DNA of 64,000 nucleotides from NCBI RefSeq assembly GCF_021568695.1, contig NZ_JAKGTI010000001.1, positions 1,240,001 through 1,304,000 of the forward strand. The letters run 5' to 3'. The position numbers were made by a program, and so were the translations under genes. The notes beneath the pieces were generated by a model that was given only the letters and a program-made list of their open reading frames with translations, did no database searches and had not been told where the DNA came from. Source of the stretch: Maritalea mediterranea (lineage in GTDB: Bacteria > Pseudomonadota > Alphaproteobacteria > Rhizobiales > Devosiaceae). Of this stretch, positions 36,122-45,634 are shown piece by piece (position 1 is the stretch's first letter; each line of letters starts with the position of its first letter).

Positions 36122-37606
36122 CTAATCTAGCTGTTCTGGCAGATACTCATCTTTAGCCAAATTGCCAAAACGTGTAAGATTCGCATTAAAGTGTAGCTGC
36201 ACTGTGCCCGTAGGACCATGCCTTTGCTTGGAAATAATCACTTCCGCGCGGCCCTCAACCTCATTCATCTTGGCTTGCCACTCAAAAAACTCCGGTGTGT
36301 TTTCCTGCGGCATCTTGCCTTTGAGGTAATATTCTTCCCGATACACAAACAACACCACGTCGGCGTCCTGCTCGATCGAACCCGATTCCCGAAGGTCAGC
36401 CAATTGCGGGCGCTTATCATCCCGCGCTTCCACCTGACGGGAAAGCTGAGAGAGGGCGATGATCGGTACATCCAGCTCTTTGGCTAGGGCTTTGAGACTG
36501 GTGGTAATCTCGGTCAATTCCTGTACCCGGTTGGCTTGCGATTTTGCCGACGAGCCGGACAGGAGCTGCAAATAGTCAACGATCAACAAATCAATGCCCT
36601 TTTGCCGCTTCAAACGGCGCGCCCGGGCGGCGAGTTGCGAAATGGCCAGGCCACCCGTGTCATCAATATAAAGCGGGGCCTTGGCCATGATATTGGAGGC
36701 CTCGACCAGCTTGGAGAACTGGCTTTCGTGGATTTTACCGCGCCGGATGTCGGACGAGGAGATGCCCGATTGTTCCGCCAGAATACGGGTGGCAAGCTGC
36801 TCTGCGCTCATTTCCAGCGAGAAGAAGGCGACCACACCGCCATTGGCAGGCTTAATCGAGCCATCGGGCAGCACCTCGGGCTCGTAGGCCTTCGCAATAT
36901 TAAAGGCGATGTTGGTGGCCAGTGAGGTTTTACCCATGGCGGGACGTGCCGCGAGAATAATCAAGTCAGAACGCTGCAGGCCGCCCATTTTCTGGTCCAT
37001 ATCGATCAAACCAGTCGCCAAACCGGACAAAGAGCCGTCCCGACGATAGGCTTCCCCCGCCATATGCACGGCTTCGCGCAGGGCAGCACTGAAATCAACA
37101 AAACCCCCATCGGAGCGGCCTTTTTCGGCAAGTTCAAACAGGGCCTTCTCGGTATTTTCAATCTGCAGGGAAGGCGGGCTGTCAAAATCTGCCGTATAGG
37201 CCTCGTTGGCCAAGGTTTCACCCACAACAATCAGTTTGCGGCGGATCGCCAGGTCATAAATGGTTTGCCCATAATCCGCCGCGTTAATAATGGTCGTGGC
37301 ATCAGCCGCCAGACGCGCCAGATATTGCGTCATGGTGAACTCGGGCGTCAGGTCGTCGGGCAGAAAGGTCTTTACAGTGATGGGGGTGGCGCGCTTGCCG
37401 GACCGAATGATCTTGGTGCAAACCGAATAAATATCCGCATGCACCTGCTCATAAAAATGTTCTGCCAGCAGAAAATCGGAAACCCGGTCAAACGCCTCAT
37501 TGTTCACCATGATCGCGCCCAAAAGGGCCTGTTCCGCTTCAACATTGTGTGGCGCCTGCCGATAGTCTTCAGACTGTGCAACGTCGAATTTTTGTACTGC
37601 TTCCAT
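36122..37606 (-). CDS. dnaB: Replicative DNA helicase
   Basis: The 494-residue product has the N-terminal DnaB collar domain ('PHNVEAEQALLGAIM', ~18-32), a linker helix and the RecA-like motor with Walker A 'ARPAMGKTSLATN' (~222-234), Walker B 'LLIVDYLQLL', and 'ALSQLSRQVEARDDKRP' towards the C-terminus. It is the hexameric helicase that unwinds the fork and recruits DnaG. Length is typical, with no intein. It is preceded by 250 bp that hold the rplI terminator and presumably a dnaB promoter. Confidence 0.97.
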   Translation of the reverse strand: MEAVQKFDVAQSEDYRQAPHNVEAEQALLGAIMVNNEAFDRVSDFLLAEHFYEQVHADIYSVCTKIIRSGKRATPITVKTFLPDDLTPEFTMTQYLARLAADATTIINAADYGQTIYDLAIRRKLIVVGETLANEAYTADFDSPPSLQIENTEKALFELAEKGRSDGGFVDFSAALREAVHMAGEAYRRDGSLSGLATGLIDMDQKMGGLQRSDLIILAARPAMGKTSLATNIAFNIAKAYEPEVLPDGSIKPANGGVVAFFSLEMSAEQLATRILAEQSGISSSDIRRGKIHESQFSKLVEASNIMAKAPLYIDDTGGLAISQLAARARRLKRQKGIDLLIVDYLQLLSGSSAKSQANRVQELTEITTSLKALAKELDVPIIALSQLSRQVEARDDKRPQLADLRESGSIEQDADVVLFVYREEYYLKGKMPQENTPEFFEWQAKMNEVEGRAEVIISKQRHGPTGTVQLHFNANLTRFGNLAKDEYLPEQLD

Positions 37607-37802
37607 TCTACATTCCCCTTGGGTCTCGACCCCGGATCAACCCATGGCCAATTGTCCACAATTTAACAGCTTTGGCCAGTGCTAGCTTTGATTGACAGGT
37701 ACTTCTTTCATTGCCAATTCGCAGGCCTGTGATCAATGGGGAAAAGCGATGCGCCCATCAATATCCAAAGACCGTTTCTCATCAGCAACAAACCGGACAA
37801 TA

Positions 37803-37832
37803 AAAAAGGCTGGAGCAGCGCCCCAGCCTTTA
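37803..37832 (-). terminator. Terminator of the rpsF-rpsR-rplI operon
   Basis: On the minus strand AAGGCTGG pairs with CCAGCCTT around a 9-nt loop, followed by TTTTTA. It lies 24 nt past the rplI stop, separating the ribosomal operon from dnaB. Confidence 0.85.
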
Positions 37833-37855
37833 ATTCAGATCGAAAAGAAGAAAGC

Positions 37856-38458
37856 TTATTCAGCTTTTGCTTCTTCTGCTTCGTCTTCAGCAGCCTGTGC
37901 TTCCTCGGCAGCTTCTTCCGCAGCTTCTTCGGCTTCCGCTTCAATTTCCGCAGGCACTTCGTCAAAATTCATCACGGTGAGATCTTCACCTTGTGCCTGA
38001 CGATCCGCCTCATCTTGTGAACGGGCAACGTTCACAGTGATTTCGGAGGTCACTTCAGCGTGCAAAGCCAGGGCCACAGTGTGCAAGCCAACAGCTTTGA
38101 TAGGCGCGGCCAGCTCAACTTGAGAGCGGCCCACCTTGATGTTGTCCTCAGCTAGGCTATCTGTGATGTCCCGTGCAGAAACAGAACCGTAAAGCACACC
38201 AGTTTCACCCGCCTGACGGATAATGGTGACGGTTTTACCGTTCACTGATTCGGCCACTGCCATCGCAGAATCACGACGCTCGGCGTTGCGCTTCTCGATT
38301 TCTTCACGCTCGGCTTCAAAACGGGCGCGGTTTGCTTCGTTCGCACGCAATGCTTTGCCTGTTGGCAACAAGAAGTTGCGGGCAAAACCGTCTTTAACAG
38401 TCACTTCGTCACCAATGGTGCCCAAACGACCAACGCGCTCAAGTAGGATAACTTTCAT
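37856..38458 (-). CDS. rplI: 50S ribosomal protein L9
   Basis: The 200-residue product has the L9 N-terminal domain ('[19 protein letters not shown]', then '[14 protein letters not shown]') that binds 23S rRNA at the base of the L1 stalk, a long connecting helix (about 50-80) and the C-terminal domain. It is longer than E. coli L9 (149 residues) because of an acidic Glu/Ala tail of about 45 residues, a feature of alphaproteobacterial L9 proteins. The membrane-protein gene often found between rpsR and rplI in this group is absent here; the gap is 69 bp. Confidence 0.96.
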   Translation of the reverse strand: MKVILLERVGRLGTIGDEVTVKDGFARNFLLPTGKALRANEANRARFEAEREEIEKRNAERRDSAMAVAESVNGKTVTIIRQAGETGVLYGSVSARDITDSLAEDNIKVGRSQVELAAPIKAVGLHTVALALHAEVTSEITVNVARSQDEADRQAQGEDLTVMNFDEVPAEIEAEAEEAAEEAAEEAQAAEDEAEEAKAE

Positions 38459-38527
38459 TTTATATCTCCAATGCTGTCCCGCAAATTGCGGTTAGGGGAG
38501 GTGTCCCCAACGTTCGGCGAACCGAAC

Positions 38528-38782
38528 TTAACTTACAACGTAAGGCAAAAGGCCCAAGAAACGTGCGCGCTTGATGGCACGTGCCAATTCACGCTGCTTT
38601 TTCGCAGAAACCGCTGTGATACGGCTTGGAACGATTTTGCCGCGCTCTGAAACATAGCGCTGCAACAAACGAACATCTTTATAGTCAATCTTTGGAGCGT
38701 TGGCGCCAGAGAAAGGACATGTTTTACGACGACGCTGGAAAGGACGACGTGTTTGTGTACCTGATAGATCACGAATTGCCAT
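38528..38782 (-). CDS. rpsR: 30S ribosomal protein S18
   Basis: The 84-residue product has the S18 core: '[20 protein letters not shown]' (about 17-36) and '[20 protein letters not shown]' (about 53-72). The start at 38782 is fixed by AAGGAG 8 nt upstream; a TTG two codons earlier overlaps that site and is rejected. S18 forms a heterodimer with S6, encoded just upstream, on the platform of the 30S subunit. Confidence 0.97.
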   Translation of the reverse strand: MAIRDLSGTQTRRPFQRRRKTCPFSGANAPKIDYKDVRLLQRYVSERGKIVPSRITAVSAKKQRELARAIKRARFLGLLPYVVS

Positions 38783-38794
38783 GGTCAACTCTCC

Positions 38795-39157
38795 TTAGAA
38801 ACGACGGCCGCCGCCACGACGATCATTGCGATCATCGCGCTTTTGCATCATTGGGGATGGGCCTTCTTCCAGCTCATCAACGCGCACAGTCATGTAACGC
38901 AACAAATCTTCGTTGAAGCGCAACTGACGCTCAACTTCCGCAATTGCGGTAGCTGGTGCTTCAACATTGAGCAAAGTGTAGTGAGCTTTGCGGTTTTTGT
39001 TGATGCGGAATGTCATGGATTTCAGACCCCAATATTCAGTTTTGGAAACTGTACCGCCATTGGCAGCAAAAAGGTCTGTAACAGTTTGGGTAAGCTCTTC
39101 CACCTGTGATGTGGAAATATCCTGACGTGCCAGGAAAATATGCTCGTACAATGGCAT
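38795..39157 (-). CDS. rpsF: 30S ribosomal protein S6
   Basis: The 120-residue product begins '[15 protein letters not shown]' and contains '[20 protein letters not shown]' (about 42-61), typical of S6, with a C-terminal Arg/Asp/Gly-rich tail ('[16 protein letters not shown]'). It is the first gene of the rpsF-rpsR-rplI operon. An AAGGCG ribosome site lies 7-8 nt before the ATG. The leader holds a hairpin and a CCGGCGG segment that might be an S6:S18 autoregulation site. Confidence 0.97.
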   Translation of the reverse strand: MPLYEHIFLARQDISTSQVEELTQTVTDLFAANGGTVSKTEYWGLKSMTFRINKNRKAHYTLLNVEAPATAIAEVERQLRFNEDLLRYMTVRVDELEEGPSPMMQKRDDRNDRRGGGRRF

Positions 39158-39544
39158 ATTATTTCGCCTTTTGTTTGGTTTACACTTATGTTCATCCGCC
39201 GGCGCAAAGCCCCTTTGAAGCCTTCAAAAGGCGTCAAAGAAATCTTACAAAGAGCGGGAACACGGGAGGCCGATGCCCTTCCTGGCACCATCTGTCTGCA
39301 TAACCATGTGGCAATGAAAAACAGTCCTCCGTTCAGCTCCCGGCCAAACGAACAGGGGCTTCATAAAGTGAGAAGCGGTAAAATGCAAGCCTTTTGCCGG
39401 TTTTTATTGCGCGGCCTATGCCCAGAAAATTCAGGACTTACACACAGGCGAAATGGCAAATAGCCGAGTTTGTCCTTGCGTCTCAATCTGAGCAAACTAT
39501 AAACTCCCCCGAAAATTCAAAGATAAAAGGGGAGTGGCCAGCGC
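39158..39544. other. Divergent regulatory region between rpsF and a GNAT gene
   Basis: No gene seen. On the minus strand a hairpin (39214-39238, TTTGAxGCCTT/AAGGCxTCAAA with one mismatch) and a GCGCCGGCGGATGAAC segment precede rpsF. The rest should hold promoters for both sides. Confidence 0.5.
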
Positions 39545-39994
39545 ATGACCACGTCAAAAGTACGCCCGTTGGAGAGCGATGATAAAGAACGATGGAGCGA
39601 GCTTTATGCCGCCTATGCGCGCTTTTACAATGCAACCCAAAATGGCGAGATGCGCGAGCAGGTCTGGGCGTGGCTGATGGACGAGTCAAACGAGCTTAAG
39701 GGACTTGTTGCGCTGGACAAGAAGGACAATGTGGTCGGCATTGCACACTATCGCCCCTTTTTGCGACCGCTGGCGGCGTCAAAAGGCGCCTTTTTGGATG
39801 ACCTGTTTGTAGACCCGTCGCACCGCGGTTCAGGGGCTGCAGAGGCTTTGATCGGCGAAATTAAAGCTGTGGCCGAAAAAGAAGGCTGGACCATTGTTCG
39901 CTGGGTCACCGCTGACAATAATTACCGCGCACGTGCTGTTTATGACCGTGTTGCGCGCAAAACTGACTGGCTGACCTACGATATTCAGCTTTAG
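39545..39994 (+). CDS. GNAT-family N-acetyltransferase
   Basis: The 149-residue product shows a GNAT fold with 'FLDDLFVDPSHRGSGAAEALI' (about 80-100), where 'HRGSGAA' is the acetyl-CoA loop, then 'RWVTADNNYRARAVYDRVA' (about 120-138), the motif-B strand and helix. GGGGAG lies about 13 nt before the ATG. Substrate is unknown. It is the first gene of the plus-strand run leading into fabD, 32 bp downstream, and may be co-transcribed with the fatty-acid genes. Confidence 0.88.
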   Translation: MTTSKVRPLESDDKERWSELYAAYARFYNATQNGEMREQVWAWLMDESNELKGLVALDKKDNVVGIAHYRPFLRPLAASKGAFLDDLFVDPSHRGSGAAEALIGEIKAVAEKEGWTIVRWVTADNNYRARAVYDRVARKTDWLTYDIQL

Positions 39995-40026
39995 ATTATT
40001 CAGACCAATCAAGTGAGGCTTGAGAT

Positions 40027-40974
40027 ATGAGTTCAACCGCATTCACCTTTCCCGGACAAGGCAGCCAGGCTGTCGGCATGGGGCAAGAGCTGGCGGAACA
40101 TTACGATGTGGCCAAAAAGGTTTTTGAAGAGGTCGATGACGCGCTGCAAACCAAATTGTCGTCCATCATGTTTGGCGGGCCTGACGACACCTTGCGGCTG
40201 ACCGAGAATGCCCAACCCGCGTTGATGGCCGTGTCGATGGCGGTGATCCGTGTGTTGGAGAGCAAAGGCGTGAAGGTTGGTGATGTGGCCAAATATGTGG
40301 CCGGGCACTCGCTGGGCGAATATTCGGCCCTTTGCGCTGCTGGTGCGCTTTCAATTGCAGACACAGCGCGTCTTTTGCAAGTGCGTGGGCGCGCCATGCA
40401 ACAAGCTGTGCCGGTGGGCGAGGGCGCCATGGCCGCCATTCTTGGCCTTGAATATGATGAAGTTGAGGAAGTGGTGCAAGCTGCCGCCCAAGGGTCAGTC
40501 GTGGAAATCGCGAATGACAACGCGCCGGGCCAAATTGTGGTCTCCGGGGCCGCGTCCGCTGTGGAACGCGCGGTGGAAATGGCCAAGGCCAAAGGCGCAA
40601 AACGTGCCATGCTGCTGCCCGTATCCGCCCCTTTCCACTGTTCCATGATGGGCCCGGCAGCGGAAGCCATGGAATCGGCCTTGGCAAGTGCTGAGGTGAA
40701 AGAACCGGTGGTGCCGGTGGTGGCCAATGTGTTGGCAACCCCGATTTCCGATCCGGCCGAAATCAAGAAGCGTCTGGTCAAACAGGTGTGCGGCAAGGTG
40801 CGTTGGTCGCAATCGGTGACCTGGATGACCACTGAAGGCGGCATCGACACATTGGTGGAGCTGGGCACTGGCAAAGTGTTGACCGGTCTGGCCCGTCGCA
40901 TCAATCGCGACGCCAACGCACTGGCGATCAATACGCCGGACGATATTGAAAAATATGTAGAGAGCTTAGGCTAA
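40027..40974 (+). CDS. fabD: Malonyl-CoA:ACP transacylase
   Basis: The 315-residue product transfers malonyl groups from CoA to acyl carrier protein, the entry step for chain elongation. Motifs: 'FPGQGSQAVGMG' (9-20), nucleophile elbow 'GHSLGEYSALCAAGAL' (~93-108, Ser95), the conserved Arg in 'LLQVRGRAMQQA' and catalytic His in 'VSAPFHCSMM' (~202-211). Length is normal. It starts the fabD-fabG-acpP-fabF set. Confidence 0.97.
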   Translation: MSSTAFTFPGQGSQAVGMGQELAEHYDVAKKVFEEVDDALQTKLSSIMFGGPDDTLRLTENAQPALMAVSMAVIRVLESKGVKVGDVAKYVAGHSLGEYSALCAAGALSIADTARLLQVRGRAMQQAVPVGEGAMAAILGLEYDEVEEVVQAAAQGSVVEIANDNAPGQIVVSGAASAVERAVEMAKAKGAKRAMLLPVSAPFHCSMMGPAAEAMESALASAEVKEPVVPVVANVLATPISDPAEIKKRLVKQVCGKVRWSQSVTWMTTEGGIDTLVELGTGKVLTGLARRINRDANALAINTPDDIEKYVESLG

Positions 40975-40998
40975 GACCCAAACCTATAGGGGAACTAA

Positions 40999-41736
40999 AT
41001 GTTTGATTTGAGCGGTAAACGAGCGCTGGTGACCGGAGCAAGTGGCGGTATTGGCCGTGCGATTGCCGAAAAACTGGCTGAAGCAGGTGCAACGGTGGGC
41101 CTATCCGGCACACGCGTGAATGTGCTGGAAGAAGTGGCAAACGGCATTTCCGGCGACACCCATATTCTGCCTTGCAATCTTTCAGACAAAGACAGTGTAG
41201 ACGCCTTGATCCCGTCAGCCGTTGAGGCGATGGGCGGTCTGGACATTCTGGTGAACAATGCCGGCATCACCCGCGACAATATTTTCATGCGCATGAAAGA
41301 CGAAGAGTGGGATGATGTGATCGCGGTAAATCTGACCGCGGCCTTCCGCCTATCCCGCGCCGCGGTGAAAGTGATGATGAAGCAGCGCTATGGCCGCATT
41401 ATCGGCATCACATCGGTCGTGGGCGTCACCGGCAATCCGGGCCAAGGCAACTATGCTGCCTCAAAGGCTGGTCTGATCGGCATGTCCAAAGCGATTGCCC
41501 AAGAAGTGGCCAGCCGCAATGTGACGGTCAACACCATCGCGCCGGGCTTTATTGCTTCGGCCATGACGGATGAGTTGAACGAAAAACAGCGGGACAGCAT
41601 TTTGGCCACAATTCCAACAGGCCGGCTGGGTACAGCAGATGAAATCGCCGCCGGGGCAGTCTTTCTGGCCAGCGACGAAGCGTCCTATGTGACCGGGCAA
41701 ACCATGCACATTAATGGCGGTATGGCCATGATCTAA
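40999..41736 (+). CDS. fabG: 3-oxoacyl-[ACP] reductase
   Basis: The 245-residue product is an NADPH-dependent SDR with 'VTGASGGIG' (~12-20), 'NNAGITRD', catalytic Ser in 'GITSVVGVTGN', 'YAASKAGLIGMSK' (Tyr/Lys) and the FabG-typical 'APGFIASAMTDEL'. It reduces 3-oxoacyl-ACP in each elongation cycle. It sits 24 bp after fabD with a GGGG/AGGGGA ribosome site. A 200-bp gap separates it from acpP, so acpP probably has an additional promoter. Confidence 0.97.
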   Translation: MFDLSGKRALVTGASGGIGRAIAEKLAEAGATVGLSGTRVNVLEEVANGISGDTHILPCNLSDKDSVDALIPSAVEAMGGLDILVNNAGITRDNIFMRMKDEEWDDVIAVNLTAAFRLSRAAVKVMMKQRYGRIIGITSVVGVTGNPGQGNYAASKAGLIGMSKAIAQEVASRNVTVNTIAPGFIASAMTDELNEKQRDSILATIPTGRLGTADEIAAGAVFLASDEASYVTGQTMHINGGMAMI

Positions 41737-41938
41737 AACCGCTTTGATCTTACATGAGAATTTTTTTCTCAATATGGTCAAATGTGGAAAAGTATGATAA
41801 TGCCCCGTCCAACACGGGTCCAATACATGCCTTAACCTTGATTTTATTCAAGATGAGGTGCATTTAAGCGGACAACACGCCACACAAAGTGGTGCCGTTG
41901 AACTAAATTGTAGACTTTTAGGTGAAGAGGAACCAAAT

Positions 41939-42175
41939 ATGAGCGATATTGCAGATCGCGTTCGCAAGATCGTTGTTGAGCATTTGAACGTAGATGCCGA
42001 CAAAGTGACAGAAAAAGCCAGCTTTATTGATGATCTTGGCGCGGATTCGCTCGATCAGGTTGAACTGGTTATGGCGTTTGAAGAAGAATTCAGCGTAGAA
42101 ATCCCTGACGATGCCGCTGAATCCATTCAGACATTTGGCGATGCCGTTTCTTTCCTTGAAAAGGCTGTGAAGTAA
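41939..42175 (+). CDS. acpP: Acyl carrier protein
   Basis: The 78-residue acidic protein carries the growing acyl chain on a phosphopantetheine attached to Ser in '[19 protein letters not shown]' (about 33-51). The start at 41939 has AGAGGA 8-9 nt upstream; the frame is open 27 codons further but that part is leader. A short palindrome CTTGATTTTATTCAAG lies about 85-100 nt upstream. ACP is also the likely source of substrate for the RpfF homologue at the other end of the window. Confidence 0.98.
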   Translation: MSDIADRVRKIVVEHLNVDADKVTEKASFIDDLGADSLDQVELVMAFEEEFSVEIPDDAAESIQTFGDAVSFLEKAVK

Positions 42176-42215
42176 GACCAAGGGCTGAGCCCTTAGCAGC
42201 CGTAGGACATCTGAG

Positions 42216-43484
42216 ATGAAGTTGCGCAGAATAGTTGTCACCGGTCTTGGCATTGTCAGCCCTTTGGGCGCCAATGTGGAGACCGTTTGGAAAAATATTC
42301 TTGACGGCAAAAGCGGTGCCAAAAAGGTAGAAGAATTTGATGTGTCAGATTTGGCTTGTCAAATTGCCTGCCGCATCCCGCTTGGTGACAGCGCCGAGGG
42401 CAACTTCAATCCGGATGACTGGATGGACGTAAAAGAACAAAGAAAGGTTGACCCTTTCATTGTTTACGCCATGGCGGCCGCAGGTCAGGCGCTTCAGGAC
42501 AGTGGTTTTGAGGCCAAAACAGACGAACAAAAAGAACGGGCCGGTGTATTGATCGGTTCGGGCATTGGCGGCGTTGGTGGCATTTATGATGCCTCTGTTA
42601 CGCTCGCTGAAAAAGGCCCGCGTCGGATCAGTCCGTTTTTTATCCCTGGTCGCTTGATCAATCTGGCGTCCGGCTATGTTTCAATCCGTCACGGATTGAA
42701 AGGGCCAAATCATTCTGTGGTCACCGCTTGCTCAACCGGCGCACACGCTATTGGCGATGCGGCCCGCTTGATCGCGCTGGATGATGCAGATGTGATGGTG
42801 GCCGGTGGCGCAGAATCGCCGGTAAACCGCCTTTCGTTGGCTGGTTTTGCGGCCTGTCGCGCCCTCTCAACCGGATTTAATGATGATCCGACACGCGCAT
42901 CTCGCCCATATGACAAGGCCCGAGATGGCTTTGTAATGGGGGAAGGTGCAGGCACCGTCATTTTGGAAGAATATGAACATGCCAAGGCCCGCGGCGCCAA
43001 GATCTATGGCGAAGTGGTTGGCTATGGCCTGTCGGGCGACGCCCACCACATCACAGCGCCTGCCGAAGATGGCAATGGCGGCTATCGCTCCATGCAGGCA
43101 GCTATTAAGCGCGCCGGACTGGATGTGAGCGACATTGATTATGTAAACGCGCACGGCACCTCAACGCCTCTAGGTGATGAGATCGAGCTCGGCGCGGTGA
43201 CACGACTTTTGGGCGAACATGCCAAAAACCTCACCATGTCTTCAACCAAATCTGCTGTCGGCCATTTGTTGGGTGCGGCAGGCGCGGTAGAGGCAATTTT
43301 CTCCATTCTCGCCATGCGCGACAATATAGCACCGCCCACCATCAATTTGGACAATCCGTCGGTTGAAACCGAGATTGATCTGGTGCCAAACAAGGCAAAA
43401 GCCAAAGAAATCAATGTGGCGCTGTCCAACTCTTTCGGCTTTGGTGGCACAAACGCCTCTTTGGTGTTCAAAAAGCTGGATTAG
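42216..43484 (+). CDS. fabF: 3-oxoacyl-[ACP] synthase II
   Basis: The 422-residue product condenses malonyl-ACP with acyl-ACP. The thiolase-fold triad is visible: Cys in 'VVTACSTGAHAIGDA' (~168-182), His in 'NAHGTSTPLGD' (~310-320) and His in 'KSAVGHLLGAAG' (~345-356), ending 'SNSFGFGGTNASLVF'. The length is normal. It lies 40 bp after acpP and 96 bp before the mltG start. Confidence 0.97.
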   Translation: MKLRRIVVTGLGIVSPLGANVETVWKNILDGKSGAKKVEEFDVSDLACQIACRIPLGDSAEGNFNPDDWMDVKEQRKVDPFIVYAMAAAGQALQDSGFEAKTDEQKERAGVLIGSGIGGVGGIYDASVTLAEKGPRRISPFFIPGRLINLASGYVSIRHGLKGPNHSVVTACSTGAHAIGDAARLIALDDADVMVAGGAESPVNRLSLAGFAACRALSTGFNDDPTRASRPYDKARDGFVMGEGAGTVILEEYEHAKARGAKIYGEVVGYGLSGDAHHITAPAEDGNGGYRSMQAAIKRAGLDVSDIDYVNAHGTSTPLGDEIELGAVTRLLGEHAKNLTMSSTKSAVGHLLGAAGAVEAIFSILAMRDNIAPPTINLDNPSVETEIDLVPNKAKAKEINVALSNSFGFGGTNASLVFKKLD

Positions 43485-43580
43485 GTGAAGTGCAAAAGAG
43501 CGGGGATGAGCCATCTTCGCTCTTGTTTTTGCCCCATTCATCTATTCAGTATAGCGCCAAATTATAAGAAGCAGGGTGCC

Positions 43581-44702
43581 ATGTTTGGAAAACGCAAAAA
43601 CAAAAAAGTCCGCAAAAAACCAAATACATTCGTGCAAGTGGCCAACGCCTTTATGACCCTGATTATATTGGGGATCGTGATTGCCGGTGGCCTACTTTAT
43701 TATGGCATCAATCAATTCAACGCTGCAGGGCCAGTTAAAGAAGAAACCATCTTCGCGGTGCCGCAGGGGGCGGGCGTTTCCACCATTGCCCGCAAACTGG
43801 AAGATGAAGGGCTGATCACTAACTCGTTCATCTTTCGTTTTGGGGCTGTGGCACTGGATAAAGATACGGAGTTGAAAGCTGGCGAATTCCGCATTGCGGC
43901 CGATTCTTCCATGCGCGAAATCCTTACAGAACTGAGCGAAGGCCGGGCAATCCAATACAATGTGACCATTCCGGAGGGGTTTACCTCTTGGCAGATCGTT
44001 GAACGGCTGAGGGCTGCCGAGCTTTTGACCGGTGAGATTGAGAATATCCCGGCCGAGGGCACCTTGCTGCCAAATACCTATAATTTTGAGCGTGGGGCAA
44101 CACGACAAAGCGTTTTGGACCAGATGAAAGAAGCGCATGATGAGGCGCTGGCCGAAATCTGGGAAAACCGCGACGAGGGCCTGCCGATAGAAACGCCTGA
44201 AGAATTGGTGATCTTGGCCTCAATCGTGGAAAAAGAAACCGGCTTGGCTGAAGAGCGCCCGGAAGTGGCCGGGGTGTTTATCAACCGGTTGAACCGCGGC
44301 ATGCGGCTGCAATCTGACCCGACCATCATTTATGGCATCACCAAAGGTGAGGGCACTCTGGGTCGCGGGTTAAAGCGCTCTGAAATTGACACCAAAACTG
44401 ACTATAATACCTATCAGATCGATGGGTTGCCAATTGGGCCGATCGCCAATCCCGGCATCGAATCCATGAAGGCTGTGGCCAATCCGGCAGAGACAGATGC
44501 GCTCTATTTTGTGGCGGATGGCAGCGGCGGACATGCCTTTGCCAAAACCTACGATGAGCATCGGGCCAACGTCGCCAAATGGCGTCAAATTGAGAAAGAG
44601 CGGCAGGAAGCTGCAGAGGCTGCTGCCGAGGCAGAAAAAGAAGAGCTGCAACGCCAAGAAGCCGAAAAGCTGGACGAAAAGAGTAGCGACAGCGCAGAAT
44701 AG
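43581..44702 (+). CDS. mltG: Endolytic murein transglycosylase MltG
   Basis: The 373-residue product has a basic cytoplasmic start ('MFGKRKNKKVRKK'), one transmembrane anchor (about 23-43), a LysM-like region ('VPQGAGVSTIARKLEDEGLI') and the YceG catalytic domain with the key Glu in 'ILASIVEKETGLAEERP', then 'FINRLNRGMRLQSDPT'. MltG cuts nascent glycan strands and sets their length. An acidic/Ala/Glu coiled tail (about 325-373) is extra. The start at 43581 fits the membrane topology; the frame upstream to fabF is non-coding. Confidence 0.95.
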   Translation: MFGKRKNKKVRKKPNTFVQVANAFMTLIILGIVIAGGLLYYGINQFNAAGPVKEETIFAVPQGAGVSTIARKLEDEGLITNSFIFRFGAVALDKDTELKAGEFRIAADSSMREILTELSEGRAIQYNVTIPEGFTSWQIVERLRAAELLTGEIENIPAEGTLLPNTYNFERGATRQSVLDQMKEAHDEALAEIWENRDEGLPIETPEELVILASIVEKETGLAEERPEVAGVFINRLNRGMRLQSDPTIIYGITKGEGTLGRGLKRSEIDTKTDYNTYQIDGLPIGPIANPGIESMKAVANPAETDALYFVADGSGGHAFAKTYDEHRANVAKWRQIEKERQEAAEAAAEAEKEELQRQEAEKLDEKSSDSAE

Positions 44703-44732
44703 ACGCTGACAAGCGCGAAGAGGAGAGCGGAA

Positions 44733-45626
44733 ATGTCAAAACCAATCGCCAGCATGACCGGTTTTGCCCGGGCGGCCGGGGGCATTTCTGGTGCAGCCTT
44801 TAATCTCGAAATTAAATCGGTGAATGCCCGAGGCCTTGATTTGCGCTTGCGCGTGCCGCCGGGCTTGGACGATCTCGAAAACCTGCTGCGTCAAAAGTTG
44901 ACCAAGGCGCTGACACGCGGGGCTGTGCAGGTCAATCTCAACATCAGCTATGAGCATTTGCAGAGCGAAGTCAGCGTCAACCAGCAAGCATTGCAGACGG
45001 TGATTGACGCAATAGGCCAACTCAGCGCTAAAGTCGAAGCGGATAAGCCCCGCCTCGATGGCATTTTGGGCCTTAAAGGGGTGCTGGAGCTGTCCGAAGC
45101 CAAGCTGAGCGAAAAAGAGCTGGGTGATTTGAAACAGGCGGTGCTCGACGCCGCGGACAATACGATTTCCGATCTCATCGCCTCCCGCGAAGCCGAAGGG
45201 CTGAACATTCATGCCTTTTTGACCCAACGCCTGGTGGAGATCGCTGAGTTGACATTGAAGGCAGAAGAGCATCCTGCCCGAAGTCGCGAGGCGATTTTGG
45301 AAAAGCTCAACAACCAAATTGCGCTGTTGCAAGAAGGTGAGAACGGCCTTGCCGAAGACCGGCTCCACGCCGAGGCGTTGGTGCTGGCCACAAAAGCAGA
45401 TATTCGCGAAGAGCTGGACCGATTGGTGGCGCATGTGGCCGCCGCGCGCAAGCTTTTGAAGCAAGGCGGGCCGGTGGGCCGAAAGCTTGATTTTCTGTCC
45501 CAGGAGTTTAACCGCGAAGCCAACACGCTGTGTTCAAAGAGCAATCATGTGGATTTGACAGCGATCGGACTTGATCTCAAAGCGGCGATCGATCAATTAC
45601 GTGAACAAGTGCAAAACATAGAATAG
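44733..45626 (+). CDS. YicC-family endoribonuclease
   Basis: The 297-residue product begins with the family signature 'SMTGFARAAGG' (7-17) and ends with 'NTLCSKSNHVDLTAIGLDLK' (about 264-283), both diagnostic of YicC/YloC. The family has endoribonuclease activity and acts on small RNA and mRNA turnover in E. coli. A GGAGAG ribosome site lies about 8 nt before the ATG. It sits between mltG and gmk with 8 bp to gmk, the usual order in the group. Confidence 0.93.
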   Translation: MSKPIASMTGFARAAGGISGAAFNLEIKSVNARGLDLRLRVPPGLDDLENLLRQKLTKALTRGAVQVNLNISYEHLQSEVSVNQQALQTVIDAIGQLSAKVEADKPRLDGILGLKGVLELSEAKLSEKELGDLKQAVLDAADNTISDLIASREAEGLNIHAFLTQRLVEIAELTLKAEEHPARSREAILEKLNNQIALLQEGENGLAEDRLHAEALVLATKADIREELDRLVAHVAAARKLLKQGGPVGRKLDFLSQEFNREANTLCSKSNHVDLTAIGLDLKAAIDQLREQVQNIE

Positions 45627-45634
45627 GACCTGCC

